Positions 1-11,594 are shown, counted from the first letter of the stretch. The stretch is 64,000 nt of DNA from an uncultured Succiniclasticum sp. (GCA_900544275.1 UQUU01000006.1:62001-126000), one strand, 5' to 3'. Program-made: numbers and translations. Notes: generated by a model from the sequence alone, not told the origin.

Positions 1-3000
1 TCAGTGGTAACGTCGGCATTGACAGCTTTCAGCTGACGCAGATTCACGGCATCAGTGTCTTCCGTGCCGTCGGCCACGTTGATGATCTGGCGCAGGAAGG
101 GGATTTTGCGGCCCCCCAATCCCTCATAGACGCCACCCACAGAAACAACTCCGTTGACGACACTGTTAGATCCCATGGCGTGGTACACTTGCGCGCCCCC
201 AATATCGTCTTTGAAGTACAGTTTTTGACCGCTGAAAGGAGCGACAACTTTCTTGCCATCGGCATATTTCGTCTGTTCATCTATTGGTTGTTCTGGGTGT
301 TCTGGGTCAACTATTGGGTGTTTGGGGTCAACCTGGCGCCATGGCCTTGTCCACGAGCCGAGACCGACGCTGCCAGGGCGATCCACCTGGGACTTATGGC
401 CCAGTGCCACACCGCCGAAGTCCATGAAAGACGTGCTTTCGGGCAGGTTCAGTTTGCCGTTGCCGACCGATGCCCCGGGACCGAGAGCAACGGAGTAACG
501 ACCTTTCACAACAACATCGGAACCAATACCGACGGAGGAAATAGGATGAACCGTTTCTTCCCCATCGTTTTTAAACAGCGCTTTGGTTGAGGCGTTGGAT
601 CCGATAATAATATTTTGGGTATTTGCGGCGTGAGCCTTATAGCCCATGGCGATGGTGCCGTTGCCTGCGGCATAGGCCTGCCGTCCCACGGCAAGACCGG
701 CATCATCCCGATTGTCGTTTCTGCTGTATCGATTGTAGTTTCCGATGGCTTTCGCACCGTCACCGATGGCAATTCCGTAAGACTTTTTCTCCTTTGTTGT
801 GTGATTCAGCAGCGCCCCGTAGTACCCCGCTGTGGCTTTGCGCCCGATGGCAACGCTGCCTTCGGTGCCGGCCTGCGAACTGTCGCCTACGGCCACTGCC
901 CCGTCGCCTGCGATGTTGTGTGCTGTAGTTAAGCTCGCTCCTCCCCCCAAAGATTCCGTAGCAAAACGAGTGCCTGTCACAGCGTTCTTGCCGATGGCCA
1001 CACTGCCGTTGCCCGCCGCCGAAGCGTCGCTACCCAGCGCCACGGCATGGTCGCTGCTGATCTTCTCTGGCGTTTTCCACGGCTCAACTTCGAGCTCCAA
1101 TGTCCGGGCTTTCTGTCCTACGGCGATAGAACCAGTGCTTTTTGCTCCGTCGTTATTCCAGTTAGTACCCACGGGATTGGCGCTGTCGTCGGCCTTGACG
1201 GAGAAGTAGTGTACAGCCCCCTCAGTCACCTGTTTATTCAGCGCCTTGAGCTGTGCCACGTTGACGGCGTCGGTGTCTTTCGCACCTGCGGCGAGGTTGG
1301 TGATCTGGCGGGTGTTATCGGCATTGCCTACGGATACAGCAGCCTTGCCAGATGTCCATACTGGATTCTTTTTCTCTGTGGATGATTTTCCGGTGGACGG
1401 ATCATAACCAGACACGCCCGCTTCGGTATTAGCCACGGAGTCGGCGCCCAGAGCTACCCCGCCGGCTTTCTGCACGTCTGCGTTGTGCCCGATCAGCACG
1501 GCGTCGGCGGCTTTCAGTTCCGTTCCGTTTTCTGTGTCAGCCGCTCCGAGTACGATGCTTCCGTTCGCTCCCGTCAGTTTCCTGTTGTCACCGAGCAAAA
1601 TGGCATTTTTCGTATTGCTCAGCTTATTGTTGGAGCCGATGACGGACACGTGTTGAACGTTTTCCGCCGTGTTCGCAAAGCCGTCAAGCATGTTATATTC
1701 GCTTGGCGTATTACTCGTCCCTGTCAATTTGTTGCCCACACCCACTACTTTGGAAAGCAAGGCGTAGTCCGCCGTATTGGCTCCGCCGATGGCCAGTACG
1801 GATCCGCCGCTTTCTTTCACCATACCGCCAAGTACATCAATCATGTCGGTATTATCACCGTTATCGATTGCTTTTTGTAACGCCTCGCTCGCCGCATTTA
1901 CATCAAAGGGCGTAGTACCGGCCGATACCTCTCTGTAAGAATTGGTGACTTTATTGCCGGCGCCGAAGATCAGTGCGCCGTTGGCGTTCTCTGTCCTGTT
2001 CGCCACACCGACAATGCTATTGGCTACTCCGTCAAAGCGAACGTCGTCTTTTCCGGCAATCGTATTAAACGAGCCATATATAGAGGACGTCGCTCCTTGG
2101 AATCCTGTTGTGTATCCGGTTGCCCCGTTCCCCTGAATCTGGTTAAACGCACCGGTTGCAGCAGAAGCCGTCCCGTTTGCCACTGCGCCCGCGCCGGCTG
2201 CCAGTGCCATGCCGCCCTTCGCGCCGTCATTGTTGTAGTTGCCCACGGGGCTATTACCATCATTCACATGGTAATAGTGGGTACGTTGGTTGTCTGTTTT
2301 TTGGCTCAGCGCTTTCAGCTGCGCCACGTTGACGGCGTCATTATCAGCAGCACCGCCGGCCACATTTGTGATACGACGATAATTTTTAGCAACTGTCGTA
2401 TCGCCTACCTTGTATTCTTCATTGCCAACGGATACCACACCATTTTCTTTTGCGAAGGCCTCATTGGATAAATAAGCCTTGGTTGCTACGTCATCTGCAA
2501 TATTGGCAAGTGAATTTGCACCGAGAGCCACAGAGTTATCGGAAGCGGCACGCGCATGGGAGCCTATCGCTGCTGATTTTGTTACAGAAGTTGTCCCATC
2601 CAGCGTGGAGGTAATCGCATAATCGCCTAACGCCATGGAACTTTCACCGATAGAACGTGCCCAATGGCCGATCGCCACGGAATCCTTGCCTTCCGCTCTT
2701 GCCTGCTTGCCAAGCGCATTTGCATAATGACCGATCGCCTTTGACATGACACCGATTGATACCGTATTTGTATCAAAAGCTTCTGCCCCTGCACCCAAAG
2801 CGGTGTCCTGATAGCCAAATGCTTTTGCACCAAATCCCACCGCCGTGGAATTCATCGTTTCCTTGCCCGGCGCAACGACAGTATCATCATCCACTGGCGT
2901 AAAGTAATTATTGGAAACACCGATATTCGGCGTAGTTCCATCGGGTGCCTGCTTACCGATATAGGCACTTCGTCCTATCGCCGTGCCATTCCATGCAGTA

Positions 3001-6000
3001 GCATCCGTCGTCGCTTTTGCGCCGAATACTGCCGTATGGGCCGCGCCTGCCTTAGACTGTGCGCCAACAGCAAGAGATACATCACCCAAAGCCTTTGCCT
3101 CACGCCCATATGCTGCAGAATCATTAGTTTTTGCATCGGAAAGAATACCAATCGCCAGGGAATTGGCTCCTTCCGCCTTTGCACCATACGCCATGGCAAC
3201 TGCTGTAGAAGCCTTTGCTTCTGATTGACGTCCAATAGCTACACCAAAACCACCTGTAGCCTTTGCACCTAAACCTATAGAAATATCCTGTACGCCTGCT
3301 TCTGCACCACTACCTATAGCAATAGCAGCTTCACCAGTTGTCTTGGGCGCAGAAAACTCTGCTCCATCACTTCCTAATGCGATGCTATGTTTTCCATCTG
3401 CTTTTGCTCCACGGCCAATAGCTATCGCTTTCGCTCCTGTAGCCCCATCATTATTCCAGTTCGTATTCTCAGGCTTGGCGCTGTCGTCGGCAGCCACGGA
3501 GAAATAGTGCACGGCGCCTTCGTCAACTTTGCCGCTCAGCGCTTTGAGCTGTGCCACGTTGACGGCGTCGGTGTCTTCAGTGCCGGCGGCGAGGTTGGTG
3601 ATTTGGCGGGTGCCGTCGTTTCTGCCCACGGACACGGCGCCGAAAACGGATTTATACGAAGCGAGCAGTTCGTTTTTCTTGCTTTTGGCAGTGTTTAAAG
3701 TGTTTTTGGCGTTCCTCAGAGCTTGTTTATTGGCGTCGCTCTGGTCTGCGTCGTAGGCCTGCTGTGCTGCGGTCACGGCGGTCTGTGCGTTGGCGATATT
3801 CGTCTCGGCCGCCGTCAGTTCGGCGGTTTTCCCCAGTGCGGCAGCCACGGCCGCGTCGTTGGCAAATGCGGCGCCGGTAACGGGGTCGTAACCTAAAACG
3901 TCCTTGCCACGGTTCGCTACAGACTTGGCGCCCAGCGCCACACCGCCGGCTACCATTGCCTGAGAATCATATCCCAGCGCCAGTGCCTGTTTAGCTTCAG
4001 CGCTACTCCAGGCGCCCAGAGCCACGCTGCCTGACGCCTTTGCCTGAGAGTCATATCCCATTGACGCAGCCATTAGAGCCTGGGCTTTGCTCTCCACGCC
4101 CAAAGCTATCGTGTAGTCTTCGGTGGCTGCGGATTCGGTCCCCACAGCCAACGCACCGTAGCCGGAAACGTTCAGATCGTTGCCTAAAGCCACGCCCTTG
4201 TCTTCATCGCCGCTCACTGTATTGTGATGTCCGAAAGCGACACCGCCGTAAGCTGATACCGTTGTATTCGTGCCCACAACCACACCGCCGCCGTTTACCG
4301 TGTTTGTGAGGCCCACAACCACGTTCTCGTCATCGCCGTGCCCTTTGAATTTCGTATACTTCCACTCAGTGCCGACCCGCTCTGCCGTATAGCCGACAAG
4401 GTTTCCTACCCCGATAACGGTGTTGCGTTCACCGGCTACGTGAGTCAATAGTTTGTCGGTACCATTCTGATAGTCTGTGCCGAAAACCGCATTCCGCGCG
4501 CCTTCCACCGTCAAATTTTGTCCGACCACAATGCTGTTGTTTTCGCCGTCCCTCTCAACACCGCGGGCATTAGGTTGATTAGAAAGTGTATTGTTATTTC
4601 CGAGGACAGTGCTGTTTTTGGCTTTCTCAGAAATGGAAGAAGAAATGCCGATAACCATACTGTCCGCAGCCTTGGCGCCATCGTTGGCGTAGTTGGTCCC
4701 GGCGCCCTGTTGATCGCTCTTGACGGAATAATAGTGCACGGCGCCTTCGTCAACTTTGCCGCTCAGTGCCTTGAGCTGCGCCACGTTGACGGCGTCGGTG
4801 TCTTCGCTGCCTGCGGCTACGCCCGTAATCTGGCGGGTCCGGCCCGTAGAAGCGTCGCCCACGGACACGGCGGCGACGCCGGATTTCCAAGACGCCAGCA
4901 TGGTGCGCTTTTCTTCCTGAGAGGCGTTCAGTTGTCTGGTCGCCTCATTAAGCTCGGTTGCAGCCTGCGACCAGGCGTCATACAGTTGCCCCGACAAAGT
5001 GCCGTCCTGATTATTATAGTAAGCAGCCTTTGCGGTGTCATAAGCAGCTTTTTTCTCGTTATAAGTTGCCTGTTGGGCGTCAATGGTCGTATTCAGCGTT
5101 TCCAGCTCGGAGCTTTTACCCAATACGGTGGCAATTTCGGCGTCACTGGCATAGACGGCGCCGCTTTTCGGGTTGTAGCCGCGCGTAAAGCCGGCGCGGT
5201 CGGCTATGGATTTGCTGCCGAGAGCCACGCTGTCGGCAAGCTGCGCCGAGGCGTCTTTGCCGATGGCGGCGGCGTTCTTGGCATCAGCCGACACGAGCCC
5301 GCCACTGAGAGCCGTGGAGTTGTCCGCCAAAGCTTTGGAGCTATTGCCGGCGGCGAGACTGGCGTCGCCCTTTGCCTCCGTCCAGCCGTTGAGCGCCACG
5401 GAATCCTGGCCGCTGGCCTTTGTGGAATGGCCTAAAGCGACGGAGTTTTTGCCGAAAGCTTTCGTAGAATCGCCCATGGCGACGGAATTTTTGCCGCTGG
5501 CAATCAGTTCGGGTTCTTCACTGGGGTTGCGTCGCCACCCTTCGCCGAAGGCGAAGGAGTTTGCGCCTGCAGCGAGAACGCCGCGGCCGAAGGCAAAGGC
5601 ATTGTCGTTGGTAGCCATGCTTGCAGAGCCGCCAGAAAAGGCGTTCAGTCCGTCGGCGACGGTATAGTGACCTGTGGCGATGGCGTTGGTTTTCGCCGCG
5701 GCCGTGGCGAAGCCGAGAGCGGTGGCATAGCCGTAATCTTTATGGCCGTCCGCCTTTTTGAACCGCGCGCCGCCCGTAGGCGCCAGTTCGGTCGCGTAGG
5801 TCACGTTGATGACATTGCCGTCGGCGTCTTTGATTTCGTTCCGTTCCAGCTCGATGCCGGCAAGGGTCAGACAGCCGAGGGCCGTGTTGCCGCCGTCAAG
5901 TCCCAGCAGCGTGTCGGACCTGTTTGTCCCCACCTGATTGTAACGACCGTAAATATTTTGCATATATTGACTGAACGTGCCGTAGTTTTGCACGCTGTTG

Positions 6001-6284
6001 TCGATAATAAAGCCGTCGATATTGACGATGCGGCTGAACTTAGAGTCATCGACTTTGCTACTGTCAATAGTAATAGCGCCGATTTTGCCGACATTGTCAG
6101 TCGGCGCAAGATCTGTGGCATAGACCACCCCATGTCCGGCAGTCAACATAAAGGCTGTCACCAGCGCTGCCAAAGAAATAGCAGGTTTTGCCGATTTGCA
6201 TTTAGAATGTCTCTTTGCCAGCTCTGAAACCACCACATAACAGGCTTTTACTTTGCTCCAGATCACCTTGTAAATTTTATTCAT
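1..6284 (-). CDS. Trimeric autotransporter adhesin (YadA-like), 3' end outside window
   Basis: The frame is open from an ATG at 6284 to the left edge (about 2,094 codons, no stop), so the C-terminal membrane anchor is not visible. Residues 1-25 form the extended signal peptide region of large autotransporters. A hydrophobic core (about 35-50) and a likely cleavage after VVYA near residue 55 follow. The passenger consists of head repeats of the type SVAIG..A.A.G..S.ALG (Hep_Hag/YadA head), broken by five neck-like [11 protein letters not shown] motifs near residues 500, 910, 1318, 1672 and 2078. The last copy is slightly changed. Two Ala/Lys/Glu-rich coiled-coil stalk segments lie near 385-458 and 815-878. 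Proteins of this kind are surface-anchored trimers that bind host or neighbouring cells, which requires an outer membrane. The SD is AGGAAGGGG just before the start. The ligand cannot be read from sequence. Confidence 0.93.
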   Translation of the reverse strand, partial: MNKIYKVIWSKVKACYVVVSELAKRHSKCKSAKPAISLAALVTAFMLTAGHGVVYATDLAPTDNVGKIGAITIDSSKVDDSKFSRIVNIDGFIIDNSVQNYGTFSQYMQNIYGRYNQVGTNRSDTLLGLDGGNTALGCLTLAGIELERNEIKDADGNVINVTYATELAPTGGARFKKADGHKDYGYATALGFATAAAKTNAIATGHYTVADGLNAFSGGSASMATNDNAFAFGRGVLAAGANSFAFGEGWRRNPSEEPELIASGKNSVAMGDSTKAFGKNSVALGHSTKASGQDSVALNGWTEAKGDASLAAGNSSKALADNSTALSGGLVSADAKNAAAIGKDASAQLADSVALGSKSIADRAGFTRGYNPKSGAVYASDAEIATVLGKSSELETLNTTIDAQQATYNEKKAAYDTAKAAYYNNQDGTLSGQLYDAWSQAATELNEATRQLNASQEEKRTMLASWKSGVAAVSVGDASTGRTRQITGVAAGSEDTDAVNVAQLKALSGKVDEGAVHYYSVKSDQQGAGTNYANDGAKAADSMVIGISSSISEKAKNSTVLGNNNTLSNQPNARGVERDGENNSIVVGQNLTVEGARNAVFGTDYQNGTDKLLTHVAGERNTVIGVGNLVGYTAERVGTEWKYTKFKGHGDDENVVVGLTNTVNGGGVVVGTNTTVSAYGGVAFGHHNTVSGDEDKGVALGNDLNVSGYGALAVGTESAATEDYTIALGVESKAQALMAASMGYDSQAKASGSVALGAWSSAEAKQALALGYDSQAMVAGGVALGAKSVANRGKDVLGYDPVTGAAFANDAAVAAALGKTAELTAAETNIANAQTAVTAAQQAYDADQSDANKQALRNAKNTLNTAKSKKNELLASYKSVFGAVSVGRNDGTRQITNLAAGTEDTDAVNVAQLKALSGKVDEGAVHYFSVAADDSAKPENTNWNNDGATGAKAIAIGRGAKADGKHSIALGSDGAEFSAPKTTGEAAIAIGSGAEAGVQDISIGLGAKATGGFGVAIGRQSEAKASTAVAMAYGAKAEGANSLAIGILSDAKTNDSAAYGREAKALGDVSLAVGAQSKAGAAHTAVFGAKATTDATAWNGTAIGRSAYIGKQAPDGTTPNIGVSNNYFTPVDDDTVVAPGKETMNSTAVGFGAKAFGYQDTALGAGAEAFDTNTVSIGVMSKAIGHYANALGKQARAEGKDSVAIGHWARSIGESSMALGDYAITSTLDGTTSVTKSAAIGSHARAASDNSVALGANSLANIADDVATKAYLSNEAFAKENGVVSVGNEEYKVGDTTVAKNYRRITNVAGGAADNDAVNVAQLKALSQKTDNQRTHYYHVNDGNSPVGNYNNDGAKGGMALAAGAGAVANGTASAATGAFNQIQGNGATGYTTGFQGATSSIYGSFNTIAGKDDVRFDGVANSIVGVANRTENANGALIFGAGNKVTNSYREVSAGTTPFDVNAASEALQKAIDNGDNTDMIDVLGGMVKESGGSVLAIGGANTADYALLSKVVGVGNKLTGTSNTPSEYNMLDGFANTAENVQHVSVIGSNNKLSNTKNAILLGDNRKLTGANGSIVLGAADTENGTELKAADAVLIGHNADVQKAGGVALGADSVANTEAGVSGYDPSTGKSSTEKKNPVWTSGKAAVSVGNADNTRQITNLAAGAKDTDAVNVAQLKALNKQVTEGAVHYFSVKADDSANPVGTNWNNDGAKSTGSIAVGQKARTLELEVEPWKTPEKISSDHAVALGSDASAAGNGSVAIGKNAVTGTRFATESLGGGASLTTAHNIAGDGAVAVGDSSQAGTEGSVAIGRKATAGYYGALLNHTTKEKKSYGIAIGDGAKAIGNYNRYSRNDNRDDAGLAVGRQAYAAGNGTIAMGYKAHAANTQNIIIGSNASTKALFKNDGEETVHPISSVGIGSDVVVKGRYSVALGPGASVGNGKLNLPESTSFMDFGGVALGHKSQVDRPGSVGLGSWTRPWRQVDPKHPIVDPEHPEQPIDEQTKYADGKKVVAPFSGQKLYFKDDIGGAQVYHAMGSNSVVNGVVSVGGVYEGLGGRKIPFLRQIINVADGTEDTDAVNLRQLKAVNADVTT
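1203..1320 (-). repeat. Neck-module repeat in the adhesin gene, copy 2 of 5
   Basis: This segment encodes [22 protein letters not shown] followed by an EGAVHYFSV element. Closely related DNA occurs near 20-95, 2272-2390, 3503-3612 and 4731-4845. The copies at 3503 and 4731 share a run of more than 30 identical bases. Such copies allow recombination that would add or delete whole head-neck modules. Confidence 0.8.
2272..2390 (-). repeat. Neck-module repeat in the adhesin gene, copy 3 of 5
   Basis: It encodes the [11 protein letters not shown] neck motif followed by an HYYHV element. It is more diverged than copies 4 and 5 and marks the join between two head domains. Confidence 0.75.
3503..3612 (-). 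repeat. Neck-module repeat in the adhesin gene, copy 4 of 5
   Basis: It encodes [20 protein letters not shown] and is almost identical in DNA to copy 5 at 4731-4845. It is directly preceded in the protein by a coiled-coil stalk segment (DNA about 3650-3840). Confidence 0.8.
4731..4845 (-). repeat. Neck-module repeat in the adhesin gene, copy 5 of 5
   Basis: This is the first neck met in the protein, near residue 500. It encodes the same [20 protein letters not shown] segment as copy 4 and is preceded by a coiled-coil stalk (DNA about 4910-5130). Confidence 0.8.
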
Positions 6285-6355
6285 TGTGCACATCCCCTTC
6301 CTCTTATACTCGACGTAATCGTTGTAGAATAGTGGAAATAACTTTTCTTAATGAA

Positions 6356-6384
6356 ATTATAATCAGTATGATTCTGTCTGTCAA
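6356..6384 (-). promoter_or_regulatory. Consensus sigma-70 promoter of the adhesin gene
   Basis: On the minus strand TTGACA (6379-6384) and TATAAT (6356-6361) are separated by exactly 17 bp, a full match to the housekeeping consensus. The predicted transcript starts near 6349 and leaves a leader of about 65 nt before the ATG. The gene therefore has its own strong promoter and does not depend on the heat-shock operon upstream. Confidence 0.85.
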
Positions 6385-6408
6385 ATTTTAATTTTCAGTT
6401 TTTTTATT

Positions 6409-6455
6409 TCGTAAATTGCAATAAGAAGTTGCACACTTTTTATTGCAATTTACGA
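6409..6455. promoter_or_regulatory. Long perfect inverted repeat upstream of the adhesin promoter
   Basis: Arms 6409-6424 and 6440-6455 are perfectly complementary over 16 bp. The pairing continues inward, after one G-T pair, to a total of about 21 bp around a 5-nt loop. It lies 25 bp upstream of the -35 box and downstream of the dnaJ terminator. A T-rich run follows on the plus strand, but no plus-strand gene ends here. It could be an operator, a second terminator that insulates the adhesin, or part of a mobile repeat. Confidence 0.6.
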
Positions 6456-6548
6456 CTTTTACTTTTCATTTTTTCTCGTATTTTTCTACATATCCCATGT
6501 TACCTCTTCTTTTGTTGTATTTGTGCTTGCAGTATACTATTTAGTAAT

Positions 6549-6610
6549 CAAAAATACAATATCCCCCTTACACAAGCTTTGGCTAGGGCCTTGGCTGTAT
6601 AAGGGGGATA
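6549..6610 (-). terminator. Terminator of the heat-shock operon
   Basis: Arms TATCCCCCTTA and TAAGGGGGATA (6600-6610 and 6560-6570) pair over 11 bp around a loop that holds a smaller GGCC.. hairpin. On the minus strand a TTGTATTTTTG run follows. It lies just after the dnaJ stop. The rest of 6285-6616 is AT-rich and holds only this terminator, the inverted repeat and the adhesin promoter. Confidence 0.8.
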
Positions 6611-6616
6611 ATTTGA

Positions 6617-7774
6617 TTATTTAAACAAGTCTTTGATTTTGTCCATAAACCCTTTTTCTTCCGGGTTGATGTTGTCTTTGGCCACGTCGGCAAAGTTTTG
6701 CAGAGCGGTCTTTTGGCGTTCGTTCAGTTTGGTGGGTACCACCACCTTGATGCGTACCAGCTGATCGCCCCGTCCGGAGCCCCGCAAACGGGGGATACCT
6801 TTACCCCGCAGGCGCATGACACGTCCGGGTTGGGTCCCTTCCGGTATTTTCATGACCACTTTGCCGTCCAGGGTGGGCACTTCCACTTCTGCGCCCAGAG
6901 TGGCCTGGACGATGTTGATGGGGACTTCACAGTATACGTCGTTGCCGTCCCGTTCAAAGAATTTATGCCGTTTGACGAAGAGGTATACATACAGATCGCC
7001 ATGGGGGCCGCCTTTGGCTCCGGCTGCCCCTTCGCTGGCCACCCGCAGGCGGGAACCGTCGTCCACGCCGGCAGGCACTTTCACTTTCAGGGTCTTGACT
7101 TTTTCTACGGTGCCGCTGCCATGACAGTCGTGGCAGGGGTCGGATACGATCTTCCCTTCCCCGTGGCATTTAGGACAGGGACGCACGGTCTGCATCTGCC
7201 CCAACATGGTGTTTTGGACCACGCGGATCTGACCGGTGCCGTGGCAATCCGGACAGGTCTCCACTTTGGAGCCGGGTTCCGCCCCGGTACCGTGGCAATG
7301 GTCACACTGCTCGTCCCGGGAGAGGGAAATCTCTTTTTCTACACCGAAAGCCGCTTCTTCAAAGGTCAGGTGCAGGTCAAAGCGCAGGTCCGCCCCGCGC
7401 TGAGGGCCCCGGTTGGCCGCTCCGCCGCCCCGGCGTCCACCGGCGCCGCCGAAGAACATGTCGAAAATGTCTTCCATACCGCCGCCGCCAAAACCGCTGA
7501 AGCCCTCAAATCCGCCAAAGCCGGCGGCTCCCGGGCCACCGCCGTTTTCAAAGGCCGCCATGCCGAACTGGTCATACTGGGCGCGCTTTTGTTCATCGGA
7601 AAGCACGCTGTAGGCTTCGCTGCATTCTTTAAATTTTTCTGCCGCTTCGGGGTTATCCTTGTTTACGTCAGGATGGTACTTGCGCGCCAGTTTCCGATAT
7701 GCTTTTTTGATATCGTCGGCGCTGGCGTCTTTAGCGACGCCCAGCACCTCGTAAAAATCTCGTTTTTCTGCCAA
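6617..7774 (-). CDS. dnaJ: Chaperone protein DnaJ
   Basis: DnaJ (Hsp40) delivers unfolded protein to DnaK and stimulates its ATPase in the cytoplasm. The 385-aa product has the J domain at 1-70 with the HPD tripeptide (YHPDVNKDN). A Gly/Phe-rich linker rich in GGFGG comes next, then four zinc-binding repeats ([32 protein letters not shown]) and the C-terminal substrate domain. This is the full class I layout. The start is a TTG: the only upstream ATG is followed at once by a stop, and [12 protein letters not shown] aligns with family N-termini. It is the last gene of the hrcA-grpE-dnaK-dnaJ operon, 22 bp after dnaK, and the terminator follows directly. Confidence 0.98.
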   Translation of the reverse strand: MAEKRDFYEVLGVAKDASADDIKKAYRKLARKYHPDVNKDNPEAAEKFKECSEAYSVLSDEQKRAQYDQFGMAAFENGGGPGAAGFGGFEGFSGFGGGGMEDIFDMFFGGAGGRRGGGAANRGPQRGADLRFDLHLTFEEAAFGVEKEISLSRDEQCDHCHGTGAEPGSKVETCPDCHGTGQIRVVQNTMLGQMQTVRPCPKCHGEGKIVSDPCHDCHGSGTVEKVKTLKVKVPAGVDDGSRLRVASEGAAGAKGGPHGDLYVYLFVKRHKFFERDGNDVYCEVPINIVQATLGAEVEVPTLDGKVVMKIPEGTQPGRVMRLRGKGIPRLRGSGRGDQLVRIKVVVPTKLNERQKTALQNFADVAKDNINPEEKGFMDKIKDLFK

Positions 7775-7796
7775 TTCTCACACCATCCTGCCGGGG

Positions 7797-9644
7797 TTAT
7801 TTCTTATCTTCATCCACTACTTCTGCGTCTACTACATCGTCATCTGCTTTTTTGGCTTCTTCCGCGCCCTGCGCACCGCCTGCCGCACCCTGTGCCTTGT
7901 TGGCTTCTTCCGCCTGTTTGTACAGTTCGGAAGACAGTTCGTACAGAGGTTTGGTCAGGGCTTCGGTATCGGCTTTGATTTTATCGTTGTCGGTACCTTT
8001 CAGGTCTTCTTTCAGAGTTTCCATGGCGCTCTTTACTTTGGCTACCAGGTCGTCTTTGCCTTTGCCTTCCATGTCTTTAATAGTCTTTTCCGCCTGGTAT
8101 ACCAGAGAGTCGGCCTGGTTGCGTATTTCTACGCCTTCTTTACGTTTTTTATCTGCGTCCGCGTTGGCTTCCGCTTCTTTCACCATCCGGTCCACTTCGT
8201 CCTTGCTCAGCGTGCCGGAAGATGTGATGGTGATCTTCTGTTCTTTGCCGGTGCCCAGATCTTTGGCGCTGACGTTAACGATACCATTGGCATCGATGTC
8301 GAAAGCCACTTCGATCTTCGGTACGCCACGGGGCGCTGCCGGAATTCCGCCCAGTTCAAAACGGCCCAGAGTCTTGTTATCAGAAGCCATTTCCCTCTCG
8401 CCCTGCAGAACGTGGATATCTACCGACGGCTGGTTATCGGTGGCCGTAGAGAATACCTGTTTGCGGGAGGTAGGAATGGTGGTGTTGCGGTCGATGATTT
8501 TGGTAAATACGCCGCCCAGGGTTTCAATGCCCAGAGACAGAGGCGTTACGTCCAGCAGCAGTACGTCTTTTACTTCCCCTGCCAGTACGCCGGCCTGAAT
8601 GGCGGCGCCAATGGCCACGCACTCGTCCGGGTTCACGTTGCGGGTAGGTTCTTTGCCCATGATTCGTTTAATGGCTTCCTGTACCGCCGGAATTCGGGTA
8701 GAACCGCCTACCAAAATGACCTTATCGACCTGATCGGCAGAAAAACCGGCGTCGCTTAAGGCGCGCTGAGTCGGCCCCACGGTGCGCTCTACCAGGTCGG
8801 CGGTCATTTCTTCAAACTTCGCCCGGGTCAGGTTCATGTCCAGATGTTTCGGGCCATCGGCGCCTGCAGTAATAAAGGGCAGGTTGATGTTGGTGTTCAC
8901 CATGCTGGACAGTTCGATCTTGGCTTTTTCGGCTGCTTCACGCAGACGCTGCATCGCCATTTTATCGGCGGTCAGGTCAATGCCGTTTTCTTTTTTGAAT
9001 TCGCCGGCCATCCATTCGACAATGCGGTTGTCAAAGTCGTCGCCGCCCAGATGGGTATCGCCGTTGGTGGCTTTTACTTCGAATACGCCGTCGCCTAATT
9101 CCAGAATACTTACGTCGAAGGTACCGCCGCCCAGGTCATAGACCAGGATGGTGTGGTCGTCGCTCTTGTCGATACCGTAAGCCAGAGAGGCCGCCGTCGG
9201 TTCGTTGATGATGCGCAGCACTTCCAGACCGGCAATTTTACCCGCGTCTTTGGTCGCCTGACGCTGGGAGTCGGAGAAGTAGGCCGGTACGGTGATAACA
9301 GCCTGGGTCACCGTTTCGCCCAGGTATTTTTCCGCATCGGCTTTCAGCTTCTGCAGCACCATAGCGGAAATTTCTTCCGGAGAGTATTTTTTATCGTCGA
9401 TTTCTACCCGATAGCCGGCTTCGCCCATGTGACGTTTGATGGACGCGACAGTGCGGGCGGGGTTGGAAACAGCCTGGCGTTTAGCCATCTGCCCCACCAG
9501 ACGCTGACCGTCCTTGGTGAAGCCTACAACGGACGGGGTCAGTCGGCTGCCTTCCGGGTTGGTGATGACGGTCGGTTCGCCGCCTTCCATTACTGCCACT
9601 ACCGAGTTTGTGGTTCCCAAGTCAATACCGATTACTTTAGACAT
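7797..9644 (-). CDS. dnaK: Chaperone protein DnaK (Hsp70)
   Basis: DnaK is the ATP-dependent Hsp70 chaperone that binds exposed hydrophobic segments and cycles with DnaJ and GrpE. The 615-aa product begins with the phosphate-binding GIDLGTTNS. It carries the DLGGGTFD and VGGSTRIP nucleotide-domain signatures, a substrate domain and an acidic, Ala-rich tail ending in [12 protein letters not shown], the usual EEVD-like end of bacterial DnaK. An AAGGAGG SD lies upstream of the ATG. It is third in the CIRCE-controlled operon, 60 bp after grpE, with length and domains normal for the family. Confidence 0.99.
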   Translation of the reverse strand: MSKVIGIDLGTTNSVVAVMEGGEPTVITNPEGSRLTPSVVGFTKDGQRLVGQMAKRQAVSNPARTVASIKRHMGEAGYRVEIDDKKYSPEEISAMVLQKLKADAEKYLGETVTQAVITVPAYFSDSQRQATKDAGKIAGLEVLRIINEPTAASLAYGIDKSDDHTILVYDLGGGTFDVSILELGDGVFEVKATNGDTHLGGDDFDNRIVEWMAGEFKKENGIDLTADKMAMQRLREAAEKAKIELSSMVNTNINLPFITAGADGPKHLDMNLTRAKFEEMTADLVERTVGPTQRALSDAGFSADQVDKVILVGGSTRIPAVQEAIKRIMGKEPTRNVNPDECVAIGAAIQAGVLAGEVKDVLLLDVTPLSLGIETLGGVFTKIIDRNTTIPTSRKQVFSTATDNQPSVDIHVLQGEREMASDNKTLGRFELGGIPAAPRGVPKIEVAFDIDANGIVNVSAKDLGTGKEQKITITSSGTLSKDEVDRMVKEAEANADADKKRKEGVEIRNQADSLVYQAEKTIKDMEGKGKDDLVAKVKSAMETLKEDLKGTDNDKIKADTEALTKPLYELSSELYKQAEEANKAQGAAGGAQGAEEAKKADDDVVDAEVVDEDKK

Positions 9645-9704
9645 GATTTATTCCTCCTTGATTGTTCCTGATTGTTTACTTACGTTTTTTGCTTTTTCCG
9701 TTTC

Positions 9705-10430
9705 TTACTCGTTGCTGATGACGCGCACTTTGCTGTGCCGCACTACTTTTTCCCGCAGCACATAGCCTTTTTCAAAAACCATGTCGATGGTTTCGTCTTC
9801 CAGTTCCGGGTTTTGCCCCCGCATCACGGCTTCGTGCAGATGAGGGTCAAACTTCTCGCCTTCTGCGGGGATCTCCGTCACGCCCAAGTCTTCCAGTGTT
9901 TTTACAAACTGCTTCTGGATCCCGGCCATGCCGTCAACCACGCTCTGCACATCCGTTGCGTTTACCGCCGCCGCTTCTGCCCGGCCGAAGTTGTCCAATA
10001 TTTTCAGGAAGCGGTTGACCACATCAATGGTCACATACGTGGAAAGTTCCTGACGCTCGGCCGTGTTCCGCCGGCGGAAGTTTTCAAAATCAGCCTGGAG
10101 CCGCAGCAAACGGTTCTGTAATTCTGTGGCTTCTTCTTCCTTTACTTTCAACTGGGCGGCTAAGGCTGTCAGCTTATCCTGCAGCGCATTGGCATCGGTT
10201 TCCGCCGCGCCTTCGCCTGCCTGGACTTCTTCCTGCCCTTCGGCCTTACCCTCTACGCTTACGTTCTCCCCTGCGGATACGTCGCCACCGCTTTTCCCCG
10301 GCGTATCGGCATCCTGCAGCAGTCCTTCTGCGGAAATCCCCGGCATCTCTGCCGGACCTGCCGCATTTTCCCTCTGCTCCCGGTTCATTTCTTCCGGGTT
10401 CTTTCCCTGTTCCATCTCCTCAGTGAACAA
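9705..10430 (-). CDS. grpE: Nucleotide exchange factor GrpE
   Basis: GrpE releases ADP from DnaK and resets the chaperone cycle. The 241-aa product has a low-complexity acidic, Gly/Glu-rich N-terminus (1-90), a long helix (about 90-140) with LQADFENFRRR, and the C-terminal beta domain with GEKFDPHLHEAV and VLREKVVRHSKVRV. The start is a TTG at 10430 placed 7 nt after AAAGGAGG. An internal ATG five codons on lacks such a site. The N-terminal tail is longer than in many homologues, but the folded part is complete. The gene lies 27 bp after hrcA in the same operon. Confidence 0.96.
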   Translation of the reverse strand: MFTEEMEQGKNPEEMNREQRENAAGPAEMPGISAEGLLQDADTPGKSGGDVSAGENVSVEGKAEGQEEVQAGEGAAETDANALQDKLTALAAQLKVKEEEATELQNRLLRLQADFENFRRRNTAERQELSTYVTIDVVNRFLKILDNFGRAEAAAVNATDVQSVVDGMAGIQKQFVKTLEDLGVTEIPAEGEKFDPHLHEAVMRGQNPELEDETIDMVFEKGYVLREKVVRHSKVRVISNE

Positions 10431-10457
10431 TGTACTGCCTCCTTTACAGGCTTTTCT

Positions 10458-11483
10458 TTACTGTGAGTCGTTTAAAATAGTTTCCAGATATTTGTGCAGG
10501 TAATTCATGACGGCCATGACCTTGCGGTATTCCATCCGGGTCGGTCCCAGCACCGCCATGGTACCCACGATTTGTCCGTTCAGACGGTAGGTCGCCTGTA
10601 CCATGCTGCAATCCTTAATGCCGGTAAATTTATTCTCGCTGCCGATGGTGACCTTTAAACCGGAATCATCCCCGGCGGAAAGAATATCTTTGACGACTTT
10701 TTCTTCTTCCAGGATACCCAAAAGATCCTTTACTCTGCTGACATCCTGAAATTCCGGCTGATTGAGCAACTGTTTGGCGCCGCCCAAAAAGACTTTTTGT
10801 TCCTTATTTTTAGCTGCGATATTGTCAATGGCCTCTTTTAACGAAGCCAGCAATACATCATCATGCGCGACCTGCGAATATACTTCCTGCAATAAATCGC
10901 CGGTGATTTCCGTCAACTTACGGTTTTTCAGCAAGTGGCTCATTTTACCGGCCAGGTAATCCAACTGCCCCATGTCCATGTCCACAGGCAGTTCGATCAA
11001 ACCGCTGTCCATGGCGCCATCGTCTGTCACAATACACATGATGGCCTGCCGTTCATTCAGGGGCAAAAAGCGCAGGTATTGAAACCGGGCCCGGGAGCTT
11101 TTGTTGGCCACGACCAGAGACACATTCTGTGTCATACGGGAGAGGATCTTGGCGGTGGACTTGAAAATATCGTCCATGCTGCGGATCCGTTCCTTATACC
11201 AGCTGTTGATCAGGGCTCTGTCGTTTTCCGTAAGGTTTCCCGGTTCCTGCATGGAATCTACATACAGGCGGTACGCCAGTGCGGAAGGGACCCGTCCGGC
11301 CGAGGTATGCGGCTGTTCCAGATACCCCAGAAGTTCCAGGTCGCTCATTTCATTGCGAATGGTGGCCGGGCTCAGACCCAGGTCATGTTTGCGGGCGATA
11401 GTGCGTGAGCCTACCGGTTCCGCCGTTTCAATATAGTCTTCAATGATGATCTGCAGGATTTTTCGTTTTCGATCGTTTAACAT
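10458..11483 (-). CDS. hrcA: Heat-inducible transcription repressor HrcA
   Basis: HrcA binds the CIRCE operator and represses its own operon. Its folding depends on chaperones (GroEL in Bacillus), so heat relieves repression. The 341-aa product has an N-terminal winged helix (1-75, with SPATIRNEMSDLE) followed by the GAF-like dimerisation region typical of HrcA. The start ATG lies behind GAGGTGGG. The gene is first in the operon and a CIRCE site stands between it and the promoter, so autoregulation is well supported. hemW ends 300 bp upstream on the same strand. Confidence 0.97.
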   Translation of the reverse strand: MLNDRKRKILQIIIEDYIETAEPVGSRTIARKHDLGLSPATIRNEMSDLELLGYLEQPHTSAGRVPSALAYRLYVDSMQEPGNLTENDRALINSWYKERIRSMDDIFKSTAKILSRMTQNVSLVVANKSSRARFQYLRFLPLNERQAIMCIVTDDGAMDSGLIELPVDMDMGQLDYLAGKMSHLLKNRKLTEITGDLLQEVYSQVAHDDVLLASLKEAIDNIAAKNKEQKVFLGGAKQLLNQPEFQDVSRVKDLLGILEEEKVVKDILSAGDDSGLKVTIGSENKFTGIKDCSMVQATYRLNGQIVGTMAVLGPTRMEYRKVMAVMNYLHKYLETILNDSQ

Positions 11484-11594
11484 GATCCCACCTCATCTTA
11501 TACAGTAGCTTTTACTGTAGCCTTGGCGGCAGTTTTTAGGACAGTGCGTCTTTTCCCTGCGATATTCTTCCAAAACCACAGTTTTTCTTTTTTG

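Noticed and set aside
180..5667. Many plus-strand open frames across the left 6 kb, up to 305 codons (4518-5435)
   Set aside because: They lie antisense to a single continuous minus-strand frame with clear signal peptide, head and neck motifs. They are by-products of its repetitive codon pattern.
6698..7978. A 426-codon plus-strand frame opposite dnaJ
   Set aside because: DnaJ on the other strand is certain. The plus-strand frame has no SD and no recognisable domain.
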